Assembly: GCF_900236475.1 (NCBI RefSeq)
Contig: NZ_LT963352.1
Location: 2,418,001-2,482,000, forward strand
Direction of reading: 5' to 3'
Source of the DNA: Streptomyces chartreusis NRRL 3882
GTDB lineage: Bacteria; Actinomycetota; Actinomycetes; Streptomycetales; Streptomycetaceae
DNA: 64,000 nucleotides
Under the pieces are notes generated by a model that saw only the letters and a list, made by a program, of their open reading frames with translations, did no database searches and was not told the DNA's origin. Both the position numbers and the translations under genes were made by a program. This document shows positions 1 to 10,542 of this stretch, in pieces. Each line of letters starts with the position of its first letter. Positions within the stretch are counted from its first letter, which is position 1.

Positions 1-578
1 GCGGCGATGGCGCTGTCGGACGCCTCGGGCTTGGGGTCAGTGGGCTTCTTGGTCTTGGTGGTCGGCGAGGCGGAGTCGCCGGGCGTGGAGCCCTCGGCCA
101 CGTTCGCCTCGCCGCCGCCGTCGTCGCCGCCCTGGAACATGGTGAACCCGACGAATCCGATCACGGCGACGATCGCGGCAACCATGGCGGCGGTCCAGTT
201 GGGCCCCCGCCGCTCCGGACGGATGCGCTCCGCCTCGAAGAGGGGAGCTGCCGGGGTCGGTGCCGGGCGCCCGCCGTGCTCGTCGCCGTACTGGTCGAGC
301 AGCGGCGCGGGGTCGAGGTGGACGGCCTTGGCCAGGGTCCTGATGTGCCCTCGGGCATAGACGTCACCACCGCAGGCGGTGAAGTCGTCCGCCTCGATGG
401 CGTGCACGATGTTCATGCGGACCCGGGTGGCGCTACTGATGTCGTCGACGGTCAGCCCAGCGGCGATACGCGCCTGCTGAAGGGCACGGCCGATGGAGGG
501 GCGGGCTTCCTCGCGGTCTTCTTCGACGCGCTCGTCTTCGAACGGACGCTCGTCTTCAGGGGAGTTGCCGATGGACAC
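1..578 (-). CDS. RodZ-like helix-turn-helix membrane protein (C-terminus outside window)
   Basis: The gene reads leftward from a GTG at 578 with an AAAGG ribosome binding site just upstream, and is cut by the window edge after about 192 codons. Residues 28-97 form an Xre/HTH_25-type domain (IGRALQQAR..AGLTVDDIS..TRVR), the fold used by RodZ-like proteins. A hydrophobic segment near 128-148 is a single membrane helix, followed by a Gly/Asp-rich and Ser/Thr/Lys-rich linker. RodZ family proteins link cell-shape machinery to the membrane. In actinomycetes the exact role is unsettled. It lies downstream of ftsK in the same direction, which fits a cell-envelope or division setting. The missing C-terminus would normally carry a DUF4115 domain, which cannot be checked here. 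Confidence 0.75.
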   Translation of the reverse strand, partial: MSIGNSPEDERPFEDERVEEDREEARPSIGRALQQARIAAGLTVDDISSATRVRMNIVHAIEADDFTACGGDVYARGHIRTLAKAVHLDPAPLLDQYGDEHGGRPAPTPAAPLFEAERIRPERRGPNWTAAMVAAIVAVIGFVGFTMFQGGDDGGGEANVAEGSTPGDSASPTTKTKKPTDPKPEASDSAIA

Positions 579-841
579 GGGGGCGCCTTTCGAGCGTGTA
601 GCCGCCTGTGCTGGAGGTTCAGTCTAGGGGGGGTACAAAAGGGTGGGGCAACCGGGCGGTGGCACTTTGTACGCCATCGGAATGGCCCGACATTCCGATG
701 GTGGGGAAGCTGTTCGTCGTTTCCCTCAACTTGACGTACGCCGAAGGGAAACGGTTGCTCGATGCCCCCTTACGGGTGAGTCACGATCCGGACACCCGAT
801 TGCAGTACGACTCGGCGTGGCGACCGGTGTGAACCGCTTCC

Positions 842-3577
842 CTACCCTTCAGACTCCCCCCGGATCAGCGCGAGCACGCCATCCAGCTCATCAGGCTTCA
901 CAAGAACGTCACGAGCCTTGGAACCCTCGCTCGGCCCGACGATGTTCCGGGACTCCATGAGGTCCATCAGCCGCCCGGCCTTGGCGAAGCCGACGCGCAG
1001 TTTGCGCTGGAGCATGGAGGTCGACCCGAACTGCGTGGAGACGACCAGTTCGGCCGCCTGGCACAGCAGGTCGAGGTCGTCGCCGATGTCCTCGTCGATC
1101 TCCTTCTTCTGCTTGGTCCCGACGGTGACGTCGTCCCGGAAGACGGGCGCCATCTGGTCCTTGCAGTGCCGGACGACGCCCGCGATCTCCTCCTCGGTCA
1201 CGAAGGCGCCCTGCATACGGGTCGGCTTGTTGGCACCCATCGGCAGGAACAGCCCGTCGCCCTTGCCGATGAGCTTCTCGGCGCCCGGCTGGTCGAGGAT
1301 GACCCGCGAGTCGGCGAGCGACGACGTGGCGAACGCCAGCCGCGACGGCACGTTCGCCTTGATCAGGCCGGTGACGACGTCGACGGACGGCCGCTGTGTG
1401 GCGAGCACCAGATGGATGCCGGCCGCGCGCGCGAGCTGCGTGATGCGCACGATCGCGTCCTCGACGTCGCGCGGCGCGACCATCATCAGGTCGGCGAGCT
1501 CGTCGACGATGACCAGCAGGTACGGGTACGGCTGGAGCTCGCGCTCGCTGCCCTCGGGCGGTTTGACCTTGCCCTCGCGCACGGCCCGGTTGAAGTCGTC
1601 GATGTGCCGGTAGCCGTAGGCGGCCAGGTCGTCGTAGCGCAGGTCCATCTCGCGCACGACCCACTGGAGCGCCTCGGCGGCCCGCTTGGGGTTGGTGATG
1701 ATCGGAGTGATCAGGTGCGGGATGCCCTCGTAGGCGGTCAGCTCGACCCGCTTGGGGTCGACGAGGATCATCCGGACGTCCTCGGGGGTCGCCCGCATCA
1801 TGATCGAGGTGATCAGGCAGTTGATGCAGGACGACTTGCCGGAGCCGGTGGCGCCGGCGACCAGCATGTGCGGCATCTTCGCCAGCGAGTGCATGACGTA
1901 GCCGCCCTCGACGTCCTTGCCGAAGGCGACCAGCATCGGGTCGTCGTCCTCCGCGGACTCCGCGAGCCGCAGTACGTCACCGAGGTTGACCATCTCCCGG
2001 TCGGTGTTCGGGATCTCGATGCCGACCGCGGACTTGCCGGGGATCGGGCTGATGATCCGCACGTCCGGACTGGCGACGGCGTAGGCGATGTTCTTGGCGA
2101 GCGCGGTGATCCGCTCGACCTTCACGGCGGGGCCGAGCTCGATCTCGTAGCGCGTGACCGTCGGCCCGCGCGTGAAGCCGGTGACGTTGGCGTCGACCTT
2201 GAACTCGGTGAAGACGTTGGTGAGCGCGGCGACTATGGCGTCGTTGGCTGCGCTGCGGGCCTTGCCGGGGCCGCCGCGCGTGAGGAGGTCGAGCGACGGC
2301 AGCGCGTAGGTGATGTCGCCGGACAGCTGGAGCTGTTCCGCACGCGGCGGCAGGTCGCGGGGCTTGGCGGGCGGGGACTTGGTGAGGTCGCGGACACCCG
2401 CCCTCGGCTTCTCCTGCTCGGGCTCGCCCTGTGTGAGCTTCTCCTGCTGGGGCCTGGCGGCCGGGACGGGCGTCGGCGTGGTCGCCTCGCGGTCCCCGAC
2501 GCTCACGCCCTGGGTGAGGTCGGCGACGATCGGCGAGGGCGGCATCCCGTGCAGCACGGCCCCGTCGAGCGCGGCGGCCGCCGCCGCGGCGACGTCCACG
2601 GCGTCCATGGGCCGGTCCATGTCGGGCTGCGGCACCGCCGACCGCCGGGGACGGCCGCGGCGCCGGGAGAGCGCCTCCTGCTCGGCGCTGTCGGGGTCGT
2701 ACGCCCCGGGCGCCGGCGTGCGCCTGCCGCGCGGCCGTGCGGGCAGCGCCTCACGCCACTGCTCCTCGTAGCGCTCGTCGTCCTCCCCGAACTCGTCGTC
2801 GGCCGGGTCTCGGAGAATCCCGAGCCGCACCCCGGCGTGCCGCAGCCGCTGCGGGATGGCGTTGACCGGCGTGGCCGTGACGACCAGCAGCCCGAAGACC
2901 GTCAGCAGCACGAGCAGCGGCACGGCGAGCACGTCGCCCATGGCGTACGACAGCGGGGTCGCCATGGCCCAGCCGATGAGGCCACCGGCGTCCCTTATCG
3001 CCTGCATGCCGTCGCCGCGGGCGGGTGAGCCGCAGGCGATGTGGACCTGGCCGAGCACGCCGATGACGAGCGCGGACAGGCCGATGACGATGCGTCCGTT
3101 GGCCTCGGGCTTCTCCGGGTGGCGGATGAACCGCACGGCGATGACGGCGAGCAGGATCGGCACGAGCAGGTCGAGCCGGCCGAAGGCACCGGTCACCAGG
3201 ATTTCGACCAGGTCGCCCACGGGGCCCTTCAGGTCGGCCCAGGTGCCCGCGGCGACGATCAGCGCGATGGCGAGCAGCAGCAGGGCGACACCGTCCTTGC
3301 GATGGGCCGGGTCGAGGTTCTTGGCACCCTGCCCTATGCCGCGGAACACGGCGCCCACGGCATGGGCGACCCCGAGCCACAGGGCGCGCACGAGCCGGTA
3401 GATGCCCCCGGTCGGGCTCGGAGCCGGTTTGGGCGCGACCTTCTTCGCCGCGGCCTTCTTGGCGGGCGCCTTCTTCGCGGGAGCCTTTTTGGCAGCGGCC
3501 TTCTTCGCCGGAGCCTTCGCCGAACCGGCCGCCTTCTTCGCGGGCGGCTTCTTGGCTGCGGAGGGACGTGAGGCCAT
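842..3577 (-). CDS. ftsK: DNA translocase FtsK
   Basis: A 911-residue FtsK/SpoIIIE motor that pumps chromosomal DNA through closing septa, in Streptomyces during sporulation septation. The N-terminus is unusually basic, with repeated Ala/Lys/Pro units (PAKK, AAAKK) over about residues 5-55. Four hydrophobic segments follow (for example VALLLLAIALIVAAG and VPLLVLLTVFGLLVV). A charged linker leads to the RecA-like motor with Walker A GATGSGKSS (Lys near residue 581), Walker B LLVIVDELADL and a C-terminal winged-helix gamma domain (LLQRKLRVGFAKAGRLMDLME) that reads orienting DNA sequences. The ATG at 3577 (MASRPSAAKK) is chosen. An upstream in-frame start at 3613 would add 12 residues that do not look family-like. 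It lies between osaB and the RodZ-like gene, all leftward. Confidence 0.95.
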   Translation of the reverse strand: MASRPSAAKKPPAKKAAGSAKAPAKKAAAKKAPAKKAPAKKAAAKKVAPKPAPSPTGGIYRLVRALWLGVAHAVGAVFRGIGQGAKNLDPAHRKDGVALLLLAIALIVAAGTWADLKGPVGDLVEILVTGAFGRLDLLVPILLAVIAVRFIRHPEKPEANGRIVIGLSALVIGVLGQVHIACGSPARGDGMQAIRDAGGLIGWAMATPLSYAMGDVLAVPLLVLLTVFGLLVVTATPVNAIPQRLRHAGVRLGILRDPADDEFGEDDERYEEQWREALPARPRGRRTPAPGAYDPDSAEQEALSRRRGRPRRSAVPQPDMDRPMDAVDVAAAAAAALDGAVLHGMPPSPIVADLTQGVSVGDREATTPTPVPAARPQQEKLTQGEPEQEKPRAGVRDLTKSPPAKPRDLPPRAEQLQLSGDITYALPSLDLLTRGGPGKARSAANDAIVAALTNVFTEFKVDANVTGFTRGPTVTRYEIELGPAVKVERITALAKNIAYAVASPDVRIISPIPGKSAVGIEIPNTDREMVNLGDVLRLAESAEDDDPMLVAFGKDVEGGYVMHSLAKMPHMLVAGATGSGKSSCINCLITSIMMRATPEDVRMILVDPKRVELTAYEGIPHLITPIITNPKRAAEALQWVVREMDLRYDDLAAYGYRHIDDFNRAVREGKVKPPEGSERELQPYPYLLVIVDELADLMMVAPRDVEDAIVRITQLARAAGIHLVLATQRPSVDVVTGLIKANVPSRLAFATSSLADSRVILDQPGAEKLIGKGDGLFLPMGANKPTRMQGAFVTEEEIAGVVRHCKDQMAPVFRDDVTVGTKQKKEIDEDIGDDLDLLCQAAELVVSTQFGSTSMLQRKLRVGFAKAGRLMDLMESRNIVGPSEGSKARDVLVKPDELDGVLALIRGESEG

Positions 3578-3704
3578 GGGTGTGAGGTTACCGGGGGAGA
3601 CGACAAGGGACACGTGTGCCTACGGCTTCACCCGTTCGTGTCGCTCCGGGAGAGGCACGGAATTGACGCTGACTCATGGGCGGGCAACCTCGCCTGCCCG
3701 GGCG

Positions 3705-4385
3705 TCAGTTCTGCGAGGACACCGACGATGTGGTCCCGGTGCCCGGCTCCAGCGCGTCCAGCGCCCGCCGCAACCCCGTGAGCTTGCGCTCCAGATGGGC
3801 CGCCGTGGCCACCGCCGCGGCGTCCGTCGAATCGTCGTTGAGCTGCTTGGTCAGCGCCTCGGCCTGTTCCTCGACGGCCGCGAGCCGAGCGGAGAGCTCG
3901 GCGAGCAGCCCGGCCGACTCCTTGGCCTCACCGCCCGCGTCCTTGCCGTTGCCGTCCAACTGGAGCCGCAGCAGCGACGCCTGCTCACGCAGCTGGCAGT
4001 TCTTCATGTACAGCTCGACGAAGACGGAGACCTTCGCGCGCAGCACCCACGGGTCGAACGGCTTGGAGATGTAGTCGACCGCGCCGGCCGCGTAACCCCG
4101 GAAGGTGTGGTGTGGCCCGTGGTTGATCGCGGTGAGGAAGATGATCGGGATGTCCCGGGTCCGCTCCCGCCGCTTGATGTGCGCGGCTGTTTCGAAGCCG
4201 TCCATGCCCGGCATCTGGACGTCCAGCAGAATGACCGCGAAGTCGTCCGTGAGCAGCGCTTTGAGCGCTTCCTCCCCGGACGATGCCCGCACCAGCGTCT
4301 GATCGAGCGCAGAGAGGATCGCCTCCAGCGCAAGCAGATTCTCCGGCCGGTCATCGACCAGGAGGATCTTGGCCTTCTGCACCAT
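3705..4385 (-). CDS. osaB: Response regulator OsaB
   Basis: A 226-residue response regulator with a receiver domain over about residues 5-125: acidic pocket LLVDDR, phosphoacceptor Asp in ILLDVQMPGMDG, Thr/Ser switch in FLTA, and conserved Lys in ISKPF. The C-terminus is not a DNA-binding domain. It is a Leu/Glu/Ala-rich predicted coiled coil (about 140-215), so output is probably by protein contact. The start at 4385 is supported by a GAGGAG ribosome binding site about 9 nt upstream. The 57 extra N-terminal codons of the longer reading frame are low-complexity. In S. coelicolor OsaB works with the hybrid kinase OsaA in osmoadaptation. Here osaA lies immediately upstream in the same direction, 307 bp away, so a separate promoter is likely. 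Confidence 0.9.
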   Translation of the reverse strand: MVQKAKILLVDDRPENLLALEAILSALDQTLVRASSGEEALKALLTDDFAVILLDVQMPGMDGFETAAHIKRRERTRDIPIIFLTAINHGPHHTFRGYAAGAVDYISKPFDPWVLRAKVSVFVELYMKNCQLREQASLLRLQLDGNGKDAGGEAKESAGLLAELSARLAAVEEQAEALTKQLNDDSTDAAAVATAAHLERKLTGLRRALDALEPGTGTTSSVSSQN

Positions 4386-4692
4386 GGCCCGCCCTCCTCG
4401 CCCCGGCGTGGGGCCTCCCCTGTCCGCAGGACCTGGGGGTGCACCGGTGGGTGCCGCCCCAGGGGACGACTCCCTTGCGCCGCCCGTCCTTGTGCCGGTC
4501 ATCGTAGCCGCACCCTGCCTGTCACCACACCCTGTCACCGGGATGTCACTGTGCACGTAGCAGAAACGCAGCAGGAGACCAGAAGGTTCCCCAGATCTCG
4601 TACTTCTACACGACTATGCGCACACCGAGTCCGCAACTCCGTGTGAACACCGAACCTTCCCGCCAACGTTGCGTAACGGTCCAACGTTCCCC
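4386..4692. promoter_or_regulatory. osaA-osaB intergenic region with hairpin and direct repeats
   Basis: This 307 bp gap has no credible gene. It should hold the end of the osaA transcript and the osaB promoter, both leftward. An imperfect inverted repeat (10-nt arms, one mismatch) spans 4621-4645. The 8-mer CCAACGTT occurs twice, at 4663-4670 and 4681-4688, exactly 18 bp apart and just past the osaA stop. No clear -10/-35 pair was recognised. Confidence 0.4.
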
Positions 4693-7600
4693 TCATTCCC
4701 CTCGCATCCACTGATCCATCACCGTCAGCAGGTGATCGGGGTCGACCGGCTTCGTGACGTAGTCGGAGGCGCCCGACTCGATCGCCTTCTCCCGGTCGCC
4801 CTTCATGGCCTTCGCGGTCAGCGCGATGATCGGCAGTCCGGCGAACTGCGGCATCCTGCGGATCGCCGTGGTCGTCGCGTACCCGTCCATCTCGGGCATC
4901 ATGATGTCCATCAGGACGACCGCCACGTCGTCGTGCTGCTCCAGCACCTCGATGCCCTCACGGCCGTTCTCCGCGTACAGCACGGACAGGCCGTGCTGCT
5001 CCAGGACGCTCGTCAGCGCGAAGACGTTGCGGATGTCGTCGTCCACGATCAGGACCTTCTGGCCGCCGAACCGGATGCCGCGCTGCGTCTTCGGCGCCGT
5101 CTCCTGCTCCGCGGGCGTCCACTGCTCCGGCTGCGCCGGGCGCGGTGCCAGCTCCGGCATCCTGCGCCGCCGCCGGAACAGGGCGGCCGGCCCGTTCTGC
5201 GTCTCGTTGTACGACTTCACCTCGGCCGGCGTCTCGACCTCGACCTCGGACAGCTCGGACAGCTCCGACGTCGACGTCATCAGGTCACCGGCCTCCAGGG
5301 CCGGCAGCTGCTGCTGGTAGCCCTGCGGCGGCAGTTCGCTCGGGTGCAGCGGCAGGTACAGCGTGAACGTCGAGCCGCGGCCCGGCTCGCTCTGCGCGTG
5401 GATCTCACCGCCGAGCAGCTGGGCGATCTCCCGCGAGATGGACAGCCCGAGACCCGTACCGCCGTACTTGCGGCTGGTCGTGCCGTCGGCCTGCTTGAAC
5501 GCCTCGAAGATCACCCGCATCTTGCTGGACGCGATGCCGATCCCGGTGTCCGTCACGGAGAACGCGATCAGCTCGGCGTCCGGATCGGTCAGCGACCCGG
5601 TCTCCAGCAACTGCTCCCGGATCTTCTGCGGCACGTCGTCCCGCGCCGGCCTGATGACCAGCTCCACCGACCCGGAGTCGGTGAACTTCACCGCGTTGGA
5701 CAGCAGGTTGCGCAGCACCTGCAGCAACCGCTGCTCGTCGGTGTGCAGCGTCGCGGGCAGCTCCGGCGAGACCCGTACGGACAGGTCCAGGCCCTTCTCC
5801 GCGGTCAGCGGCCGGAAGGTGGCCTCCACGTAGTCCACGAGCTGGACGAGCGCGATCCGCGTCGGGGAGACGTCCATCTTGCCCGCCTCGACCTTCGACA
5901 GGTCGAGGATGTCGTTGATCAGCTGGAGCAGGTCGGAACCGGCCCCGTGGATCGTCTCGGCGAACTCGACCTGCTTCGGGGAGAGGTTCCCCTCGGCGTT
6001 GTCGGCGAGCAGCTTGGCCAGGATCAGCAGCGAGTTGAGCGGCGTACGCAGCTCGTGCGACATGTTCGCCAGGAACTCGCTCTTGTAGCGCATCGACACG
6101 GCGAGCTGCTCGGCGCGCTCCTCCAGGACCTGCCGCGCCTCCTCGATCTCGGTGTTCTTCACCTCGATGTCGCGGTTCTGCTGGGCCAGCAGCTCGGCCT
6201 TCTCCTCCAGTTCGGCGTTGGACGCCTGGAGGGCCTTCTGCCGCTGCTCCAACTCCGCGGAGCGCTCACGCAGTTGTTCGGTCAGCTCCTGCGACTGCGC
6301 CAGCAGCAGCTCGGTCTTGGTGTTGACGGAGATGGTGTTGACGCTCGTCGCGATCATCTCCGCGATCTGGTTGAGGAAGTCCTTCTGGATCTGGGTGAAC
6401 GGCGTGAAGGACGCCAGCTCGATGACGCCGAGCACCTTCCCCTCGAACAGCACCGGCAGCACGATCACCTGCGCGGGCGGCGCCTCCCCGAGCCCCGAGG
6501 AGATCCTCAGGTAGCCGCTGGGCGCGTTCTCCACGAGGATCGTGCGCTTCTCCGTGGCGGCCGTGCCGATGAGTGCCTCACCGGGCTGGAACGACGTCGG
6601 CATGGAGCCCATCGAGTAGCCGTACGAGCCGAGCATGCGCAGCTCGTACTGGTCCTCGTCCGCGGCGTTCATGTCCTCGCCGTCGACGAGCGGCATCGCC
6701 AGGAAGAACGCGCCGTGCTGCGCGGACACCACCGGCGTCAGCTCGCTCATGATCAGCGAGGCCACGTCCTCCAGGTCGCGGCGGCCCTGCATCAGCGCGG
6801 AGATACGGGCCAGGTTGCCCTTGAGCCAGTCCTGCTCCTTGTTGGCGATCGTGGTGTCGCGCAGGTTGGCGATCATCTTGTTGATGTAGTCCTGGAGCTC
6901 CTGGATCTCCCCGGACGCGTCCACGTCGATCTTCAGGTTCAGATCGCCGCGGGTCACCGCGGTCGCCACGCGCGCGATGGCACGCACCTGCCGGGTCAGG
7001 TTCCCGGCCATCTCGTTCACGGACTCGGTCAGGTCCCGCCAGGTGCCGTCGACGTCACGCACGCGTGCCTGGCCGCCGAGCTGTCCCTCCGTGCCCACCT
7101 CGCGGGCGACCCGGGTGACCTCCTCGGCGAACGACGACAGCTGGTCGACCATCGTGTTGATGGTCGTCTTCAGCTCGAGGATCTCCCCGCGCGCGTCGAT
7201 GTCGATCTTCTTCGTCAGGTCACCCTTGGCGATGGCCGTGGTCACCATGGCGATGTTGCGCACCTGACCGGTCAGGTTGGACGCCATCTGGTTCACGGAC
7301 TCGGTCAGGTCCTTCCACGTACCGGCCACACCCGGCACGTGCGCCTGCCCGCCGAGGATGCCGTCCGTGCCCACCTCACGGGCCACCTTGGTGACCTGCT
7401 CGGCGAACGAACTCAGCGTCTTCACCATCGTGTTGATGGTGTCGGCGAGCTGCGCGACCTCACCGCGCGCCTCGATGGTGACCTGCCGCGTCAGGTCACC
7501 GTTGGCGACCGCCGCCGAGACCTGGGAGATGTTCCGCACCTGAGTGGTGAGGTTCTTCGCCATCAGGTTGACGTTGTCGCTCAGGTCCTTCCAGATGCCC

Positions 7601-10164
7601 GTGACGCCCGGCACGTGCGCCTGACCGCCCAGGATGCCCTCGGTGCCCACCTCGCGGGCCACCCGGGTCACCTGCTCGGCGAAGGAGGACAGCTGGTCGA
7701 CCATCGTGTTGACGGTCGTGACGAGTTCGAGGATCTCGCCCTTGGCGTCGACGGTGATCTTCTTCGACAGATCGCCCCGGGCGACCGCGGTCGTGACCTC
7801 CGCGATGTTGCGCACCTGGATGGTCAGGTTGTTCGCCATGCCGTTCACGGACTGGGTGAGGTCCTTCCAGGTGCCGGAGACGCCCTGCACCTCGGCCTGG
7901 CCGCCCAGGATGCCCTCCGTACCCACCTCACGGGCCACCCGCGTGACCTCCTGGGCGAACGACGACAGCTGGTCCACCATCGTGTTCAGGGTGTTCTTCA
8001 GCTCCAGGATCTCGCCGCGCGCGTCCACGTCGATCTTTTGCGACAGATCACCCCGGGCCACCGCCGTCGCCACCTGGGCGATGTTGCGCACCTGCGCGGT
8101 GAGGTTCCCGGCCATGCCGTTCACGGAGTCGGTGAGGTCACGCCACACACCGGCGACGCCGGGCACCTGCGCCTGCCCGCCCAGCCGGCCGTCCGTACCC
8201 ACCTCGCGCGCGACCCGGGTCACCTGGTCGGCGAAGGCCGACAGCTGGTCGACCATCGTGTTGATGGTGTTCTTCAGCTCCAGGATCTCGCCGCGCGCGT
8301 CCACGTCGATCTTCTGCGACAGATCACCCCGGGCCACCGCCGTCGTCACCTGCGCGATGTTGCGCACCTGGGAGGTGAGGTTGCCGGCCATGGAGTTGAC
8401 GGAGTCGGTGAGCTCCTTCCACGTGCCGGACACGCCGTCCACCTGGGCCTGACCGCCGAGACGGCCCTCCGTGCCCACGTCCCGGGCCATCCGGGTCACC
8501 TGGTCGGCGAAGCTCGACAGCTGGTCCACCATCGTGTTCACGGTGTTCTTCAGCTTGAGCATCTCGCCGGAGACGTCGACGGTGACCTTCTGCGACAGGT
8601 CGCCGTTGGCCACCGCCGTCGTCACCTGCGCGATGTTCCGCACCTGTCCGGTGAGGTTCCGGAACGCCGTGTTGACGGAGTCCGTCAGGTCCTTCCACGT
8701 CCCGGCCGCGCCCGGCACCTGCGCCTGGCCGCCGAGCTCACCCTCGACACCGATCTCACGGGCCACCCTGGTCACTTCCGCACCGAAGGCGGACAGCTGG
8801 TCGACCATCGTGTTGACGGTGTTCTTCAGCTCCAGCATCTCGCCGGCCACATCGACGGTGACCTTCTGCGACAGGTCGCCGTTGGCCACCGCCGTCGTCA
8901 CGGCGGCGATGTCCCGCACCTGGGTGGTGAGATTCCGGAAGACCGTGTTCACCGAATCGGTGAGGTCCTTCCACGTCCCCGCCGCACCCGGCACATTCGC
9001 CTGGCCGCCGAGCCGCCCCTCGGCCCCGACCTCGTTGGCCACACGGGTGACCTCGTCCGCGAAGATCCGCAGCGTCTCGGTCATCTGGTTGATCGTCTCG
9101 GCGAGCTGCGCGACCTCGCCGCGCGCCTGCACGGTCACCTTCCGCGACAGGTCACCGTTGGCGACCGCCGTCGTCACCTCCGCGATCCCGCGCACCTGGG
9201 CCGTGAGGTTCCCGGCCATGGTGTTCACCGAATCGGTGAGTTCCTTCCACACACCCGCGACCCCGGGCACCTGCGCCTGCCCGCCCAGCGCACCCTCGGT
9301 GCCCACCTCACGGGCCACCCGGGTCACCTCGGAGGAGAACGCCGACAGCTGGTCCACCATCGTGTTGACGGTGTTCTTCAGCTCCAGCATCTCGCCGGCC
9401 ACCTGAACCGTGACCTTCCGGGACAGATCGCCCTTGGCGACCGCCGTCGTCACCAGCGCGATATCCCGCACCTGAGCGGTGAGCCGGTACGCCATCGTGT
9501 TGACGGAGTCCGTGAGGTCCCGCCACGAACCCGACATACCGCGCACACGGGCCTGTCCCCCCAGCTTGCCCTCGGTGCCCACCTCACTGGCCACACGCGT
9601 GACCTCGTCGGTGAACGTCGACAGCTGGTCGACCAGATTGTTGACGGTCCGCCCGACCTTCAGGAACTCGCCGCGCAGCGGCTGACCGTTCCCGTCCGGC
9701 ACCTGCGTCCGCAACTCCATACGCGGCGACAGATCACCCTCGGCCACCGCCGACAGCACCCGACTGACCTCGGAAACCGGCCGCACCAGGTCGTCCACCA
9801 GGGCATTCGAGTTGTCGATCGCGGTCGCCCAGGAGCCCTCACACGCCCCCGTCTCCAGCCGCTCGGTGAGCTTGCCCTCCCGGCCCACCATCCGCCGCAC
9901 CCGCGAGAGCTCACCCGTCAGATGCAGATTGCGGTCGGCCACCTCGTTGAAGACCGCCGCGATCTCGGCCATCACGCCGTCCCCGGACACCGTGAGCCGC
10001 TTGCGGAAGTTGCCGTCCCGCATCGCCACCAGGGCAACCATCAGCCGGTTCAGGGCTGCCGTGTCCACCTCAGTCGTGCCGCTGCGCACCTTTCCCTGGT
10101 TGCTCGGGGACTGTCCGCCTTTCGCGCGCGTCTTCTTGCCACGCGTCGCTGCGCCAGACTCCAC
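4693..10164 (-). CDS. osaA: Hybrid histidine kinase OsaA with poly-HAMP array
   Basis: A 1823-residue cytoplasmic hybrid sensor kinase without transmembrane segments. About residues 45-1110 are a chain of HAMP modules: one or two divergent units, then ten closely similar units of about 92 residues, each with a core like WKDLTDSVN plus a GDLS motif. A GAF domain (about 1112-1258) follows, then a coiled coil, a HisKA domain ([15 protein letters not shown], His near 1370), a HATPase (N box [11 protein letters not shown] boxes DTGIGI and GLGLSIS), and a C-terminal receiver with phosphoacceptor Asp near 1753 ([13 protein letters not shown]). The GTG at 10164 is chosen because GGGAGG lies six bases upstream. 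A start at 10194 is possible. OsaA is known in S. coelicolor for osmotic adaptation with OsaB. The array probably transmits or tunes a conformational signal. Confidence 0.92.
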   Translation of the reverse strand: MESGAATRGKKTRAKGGQSPSNQGKVRSGTTEVDTAALNRLMVALVAMRDGNFRKRLTVSGDGVMAEIAAVFNEVADRNLHLTGELSRVRRMVGREGKLTERLETGACEGSWATAIDNSNALVDDLVRPVSEVSRVLSAVAEGDLSPRMELRTQVPDGNGQPLRGEFLKVGRTVNNLVDQLSTFTDEVTRVASEVGTEGKLGGQARVRGMSGSWRDLTDSVNTMAYRLTAQVRDIALVTTAVAKGDLSRKVTVQVAGEMLELKNTVNTMVDQLSAFSSEVTRVAREVGTEGALGGQAQVPGVAGVWKELTDSVNTMAGNLTAQVRGIAEVTTAVANGDLSRKVTVQARGEVAQLAETINQMTETLRIFADEVTRVANEVGAEGRLGGQANVPGAAGTWKDLTDSVNTVFRNLTTQVRDIAAVTTAVANGDLSQKVTVDVAGEMLELKNTVNTMVDQLSAFGAEVTRVAREIGVEGELGGQAQVPGAAGTWKDLTDSVNTAFRNLTGQVRNIAQVTTAVANGDLSQKVTVDVSGEMLKLKNTVNTMVDQLSSFADQVTRMARDVGTEGRLGGQAQVDGVSGTWKELTDSVNSMAGNLTSQVRNIAQVTTAVARGDLSQKIDVDARGEILELKNTINTMVDQLSAFADQVTRVAREVGTDGRLGGQAQVPGVAGVWRDLTDSVNGMAGNLTAQVRNIAQVATAVARGDLSQKIDVDARGEILELKNTLNTMVDQLSSFAQEVTRVAREVGTEGILGGQAEVQGVSGTWKDLTQSVNGMANNLTIQVRNIAEVTTAVARGDLSKKITVDAKGEILELVTTVNTMVDQLSSFAEQVTRVAREVGTEGILGGQAHVPGVTGIWKDLSDNVNLMAKNLTTQVRNISQVSAAVANGDLTRQVTIEARGEVAQLADTINTMVKTLSSFAEQVTKVAREVGTDGILGGQAHVPGVAGTWKDLTESVNQMASNLTGQVRNIAMVTTAIAKGDLTKKIDIDARGEILELKTTINTMVDQLSSFAEEVTRVAREVGTEGQLGGQARVRDVDGTWRDLTESVNEMAGNLTRQVRAIARVATAVTRGDLNLKIDVDASGEIQELQDYINKMIANLRDTTIANKEQDWLKGNLARISALMQGRRDLEDVASLIMSELTPVVSAQHGAFFLAMPLVDGEDMNAADEDQYELRMLGSYGYSMGSMPTSFQPGEALIGTAATEKRTILVENAPSGYLRISSGLGEAPPAQVIVLPVLFEGKVLGVIELASFTPFTQIQKDFLNQIAEMIATSVNTISVNTKTELLLAQSQELTEQLRERSAELEQRQKALQASNAELEEKAELLAQQNRDIEVKNTEIEEARQVLEERAEQLAVSMRYKSEFLANMSHELRTPLNSLLILAKLLADNAEGNLSPKQVEFAETIHGAGSDLLQLINDILDLSKVEAGKMDVSPTRIALVQLVDYVEATFRPLTAEKGLDLSVRVSPELPATLHTDEQRLLQVLRNLLSNAVKFTDSGSVELVIRPARDDVPQKIREQLLETGSLTDPDAELIAFSVTDTGIGIASSKMRVIFEAFKQADGTTSRKYGGTGLGLSISREIAQLLGGEIHAQSEPGRGSTFTLYLPLHPSELPPQGYQQQLPALEAGDLMTSTSELSELSEVEVETPAEVKSYNETQNGPAALFRRRRRMPELAPRPAQPEQWTPAEQETAPKTQRGIRFGGQKVLIVDDDIRNVFALTSVLEQHGLSVLYAENGREGIEVLEQHDDVAVVLMDIMMPEMDGYATTTAIRRMPQFAGLPIIALTAKAMKGDREKAIESGASDYVTKPVDPDHLLTVMDQWMRGE
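6900..9690 (-). repeat. Tandem ~276 bp repeats encoding the HAMP modules of OsaA
   Basis: Ten consecutive units of roughly 276 bp share long near-identical stretches, such as the complement of segments encoding WKDLTDSVN and NTMVDQLS. They sit entirely inside osaA, stay in frame, and differ mostly by synonymous or conservative changes. Boundaries are approximate. Such repeats can recombine, so copy number may differ between strains. Confidence 0.85.
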
Positions 10165-10542
10165 TGTGTCCCTCCCGCAGGGGTCGACCGTCACTGCTGT
10201 GCTGGGGTACCACGCTCGGCGTACCGGTTACTACTGCGTATTCTCCGCCCTGCATGGCAGGCCGTGCCCAGGGGGCTGCTGCCCCCCGTACGCAGATGAC
10301 ATTCAGCCTGCCCGGACCTTCACAAGAAGCTTGCCCAGTGTTTCACCCTGCCCGAACCAGGCCATAACAGTTCGGCAGCTTCGCACATCGTCCGCACACC
10401 CTCCGGACGGAAACACTGCAGACCGGCATCCGCTTGGACCGCGAAGGTAAGTAACCTTGCATCCGGCTGTCCAGCCGCGCCGGTTCGTCCGGCCTGGGCG
10501 GTGGCACGAAGACGAGCGGGCATCGGAGGGGCGGCCGCACAC
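10165..10542. promoter_or_regulatory. Divergent osaA / osaC control region
   Basis: A 378 bp region between the divergently transcribed osaA (leftward) and osaC (rightward) that should carry both promoters. A short inverted repeat, AAGGT-AAGTA-ACCTT, is at 10444-10458, about 85 bp before the osaC start. I see no clear consensus promoter. The remaining open frames here are shadows of the flanking genes. Confidence 0.45.

Noticed and set aside
6900..9690. Considered a CRISPR or satellite array because of the regular repeats
   Set aside because: The unit is about 276 bp without unique spacers, and all units remain in frame within osaA and encode HAMP domains.
4669..10299. Plus-strand open frame of 1876 codons opposite osaA
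   Set aside because: It is an antisense shadow. The minus-strand frame has clear kinase, HAMP and receiver domains. The plus-strand product is Arg/His/Leu/Gly-rich with repeated nonsense blocks, mirroring the HAMP repeats.
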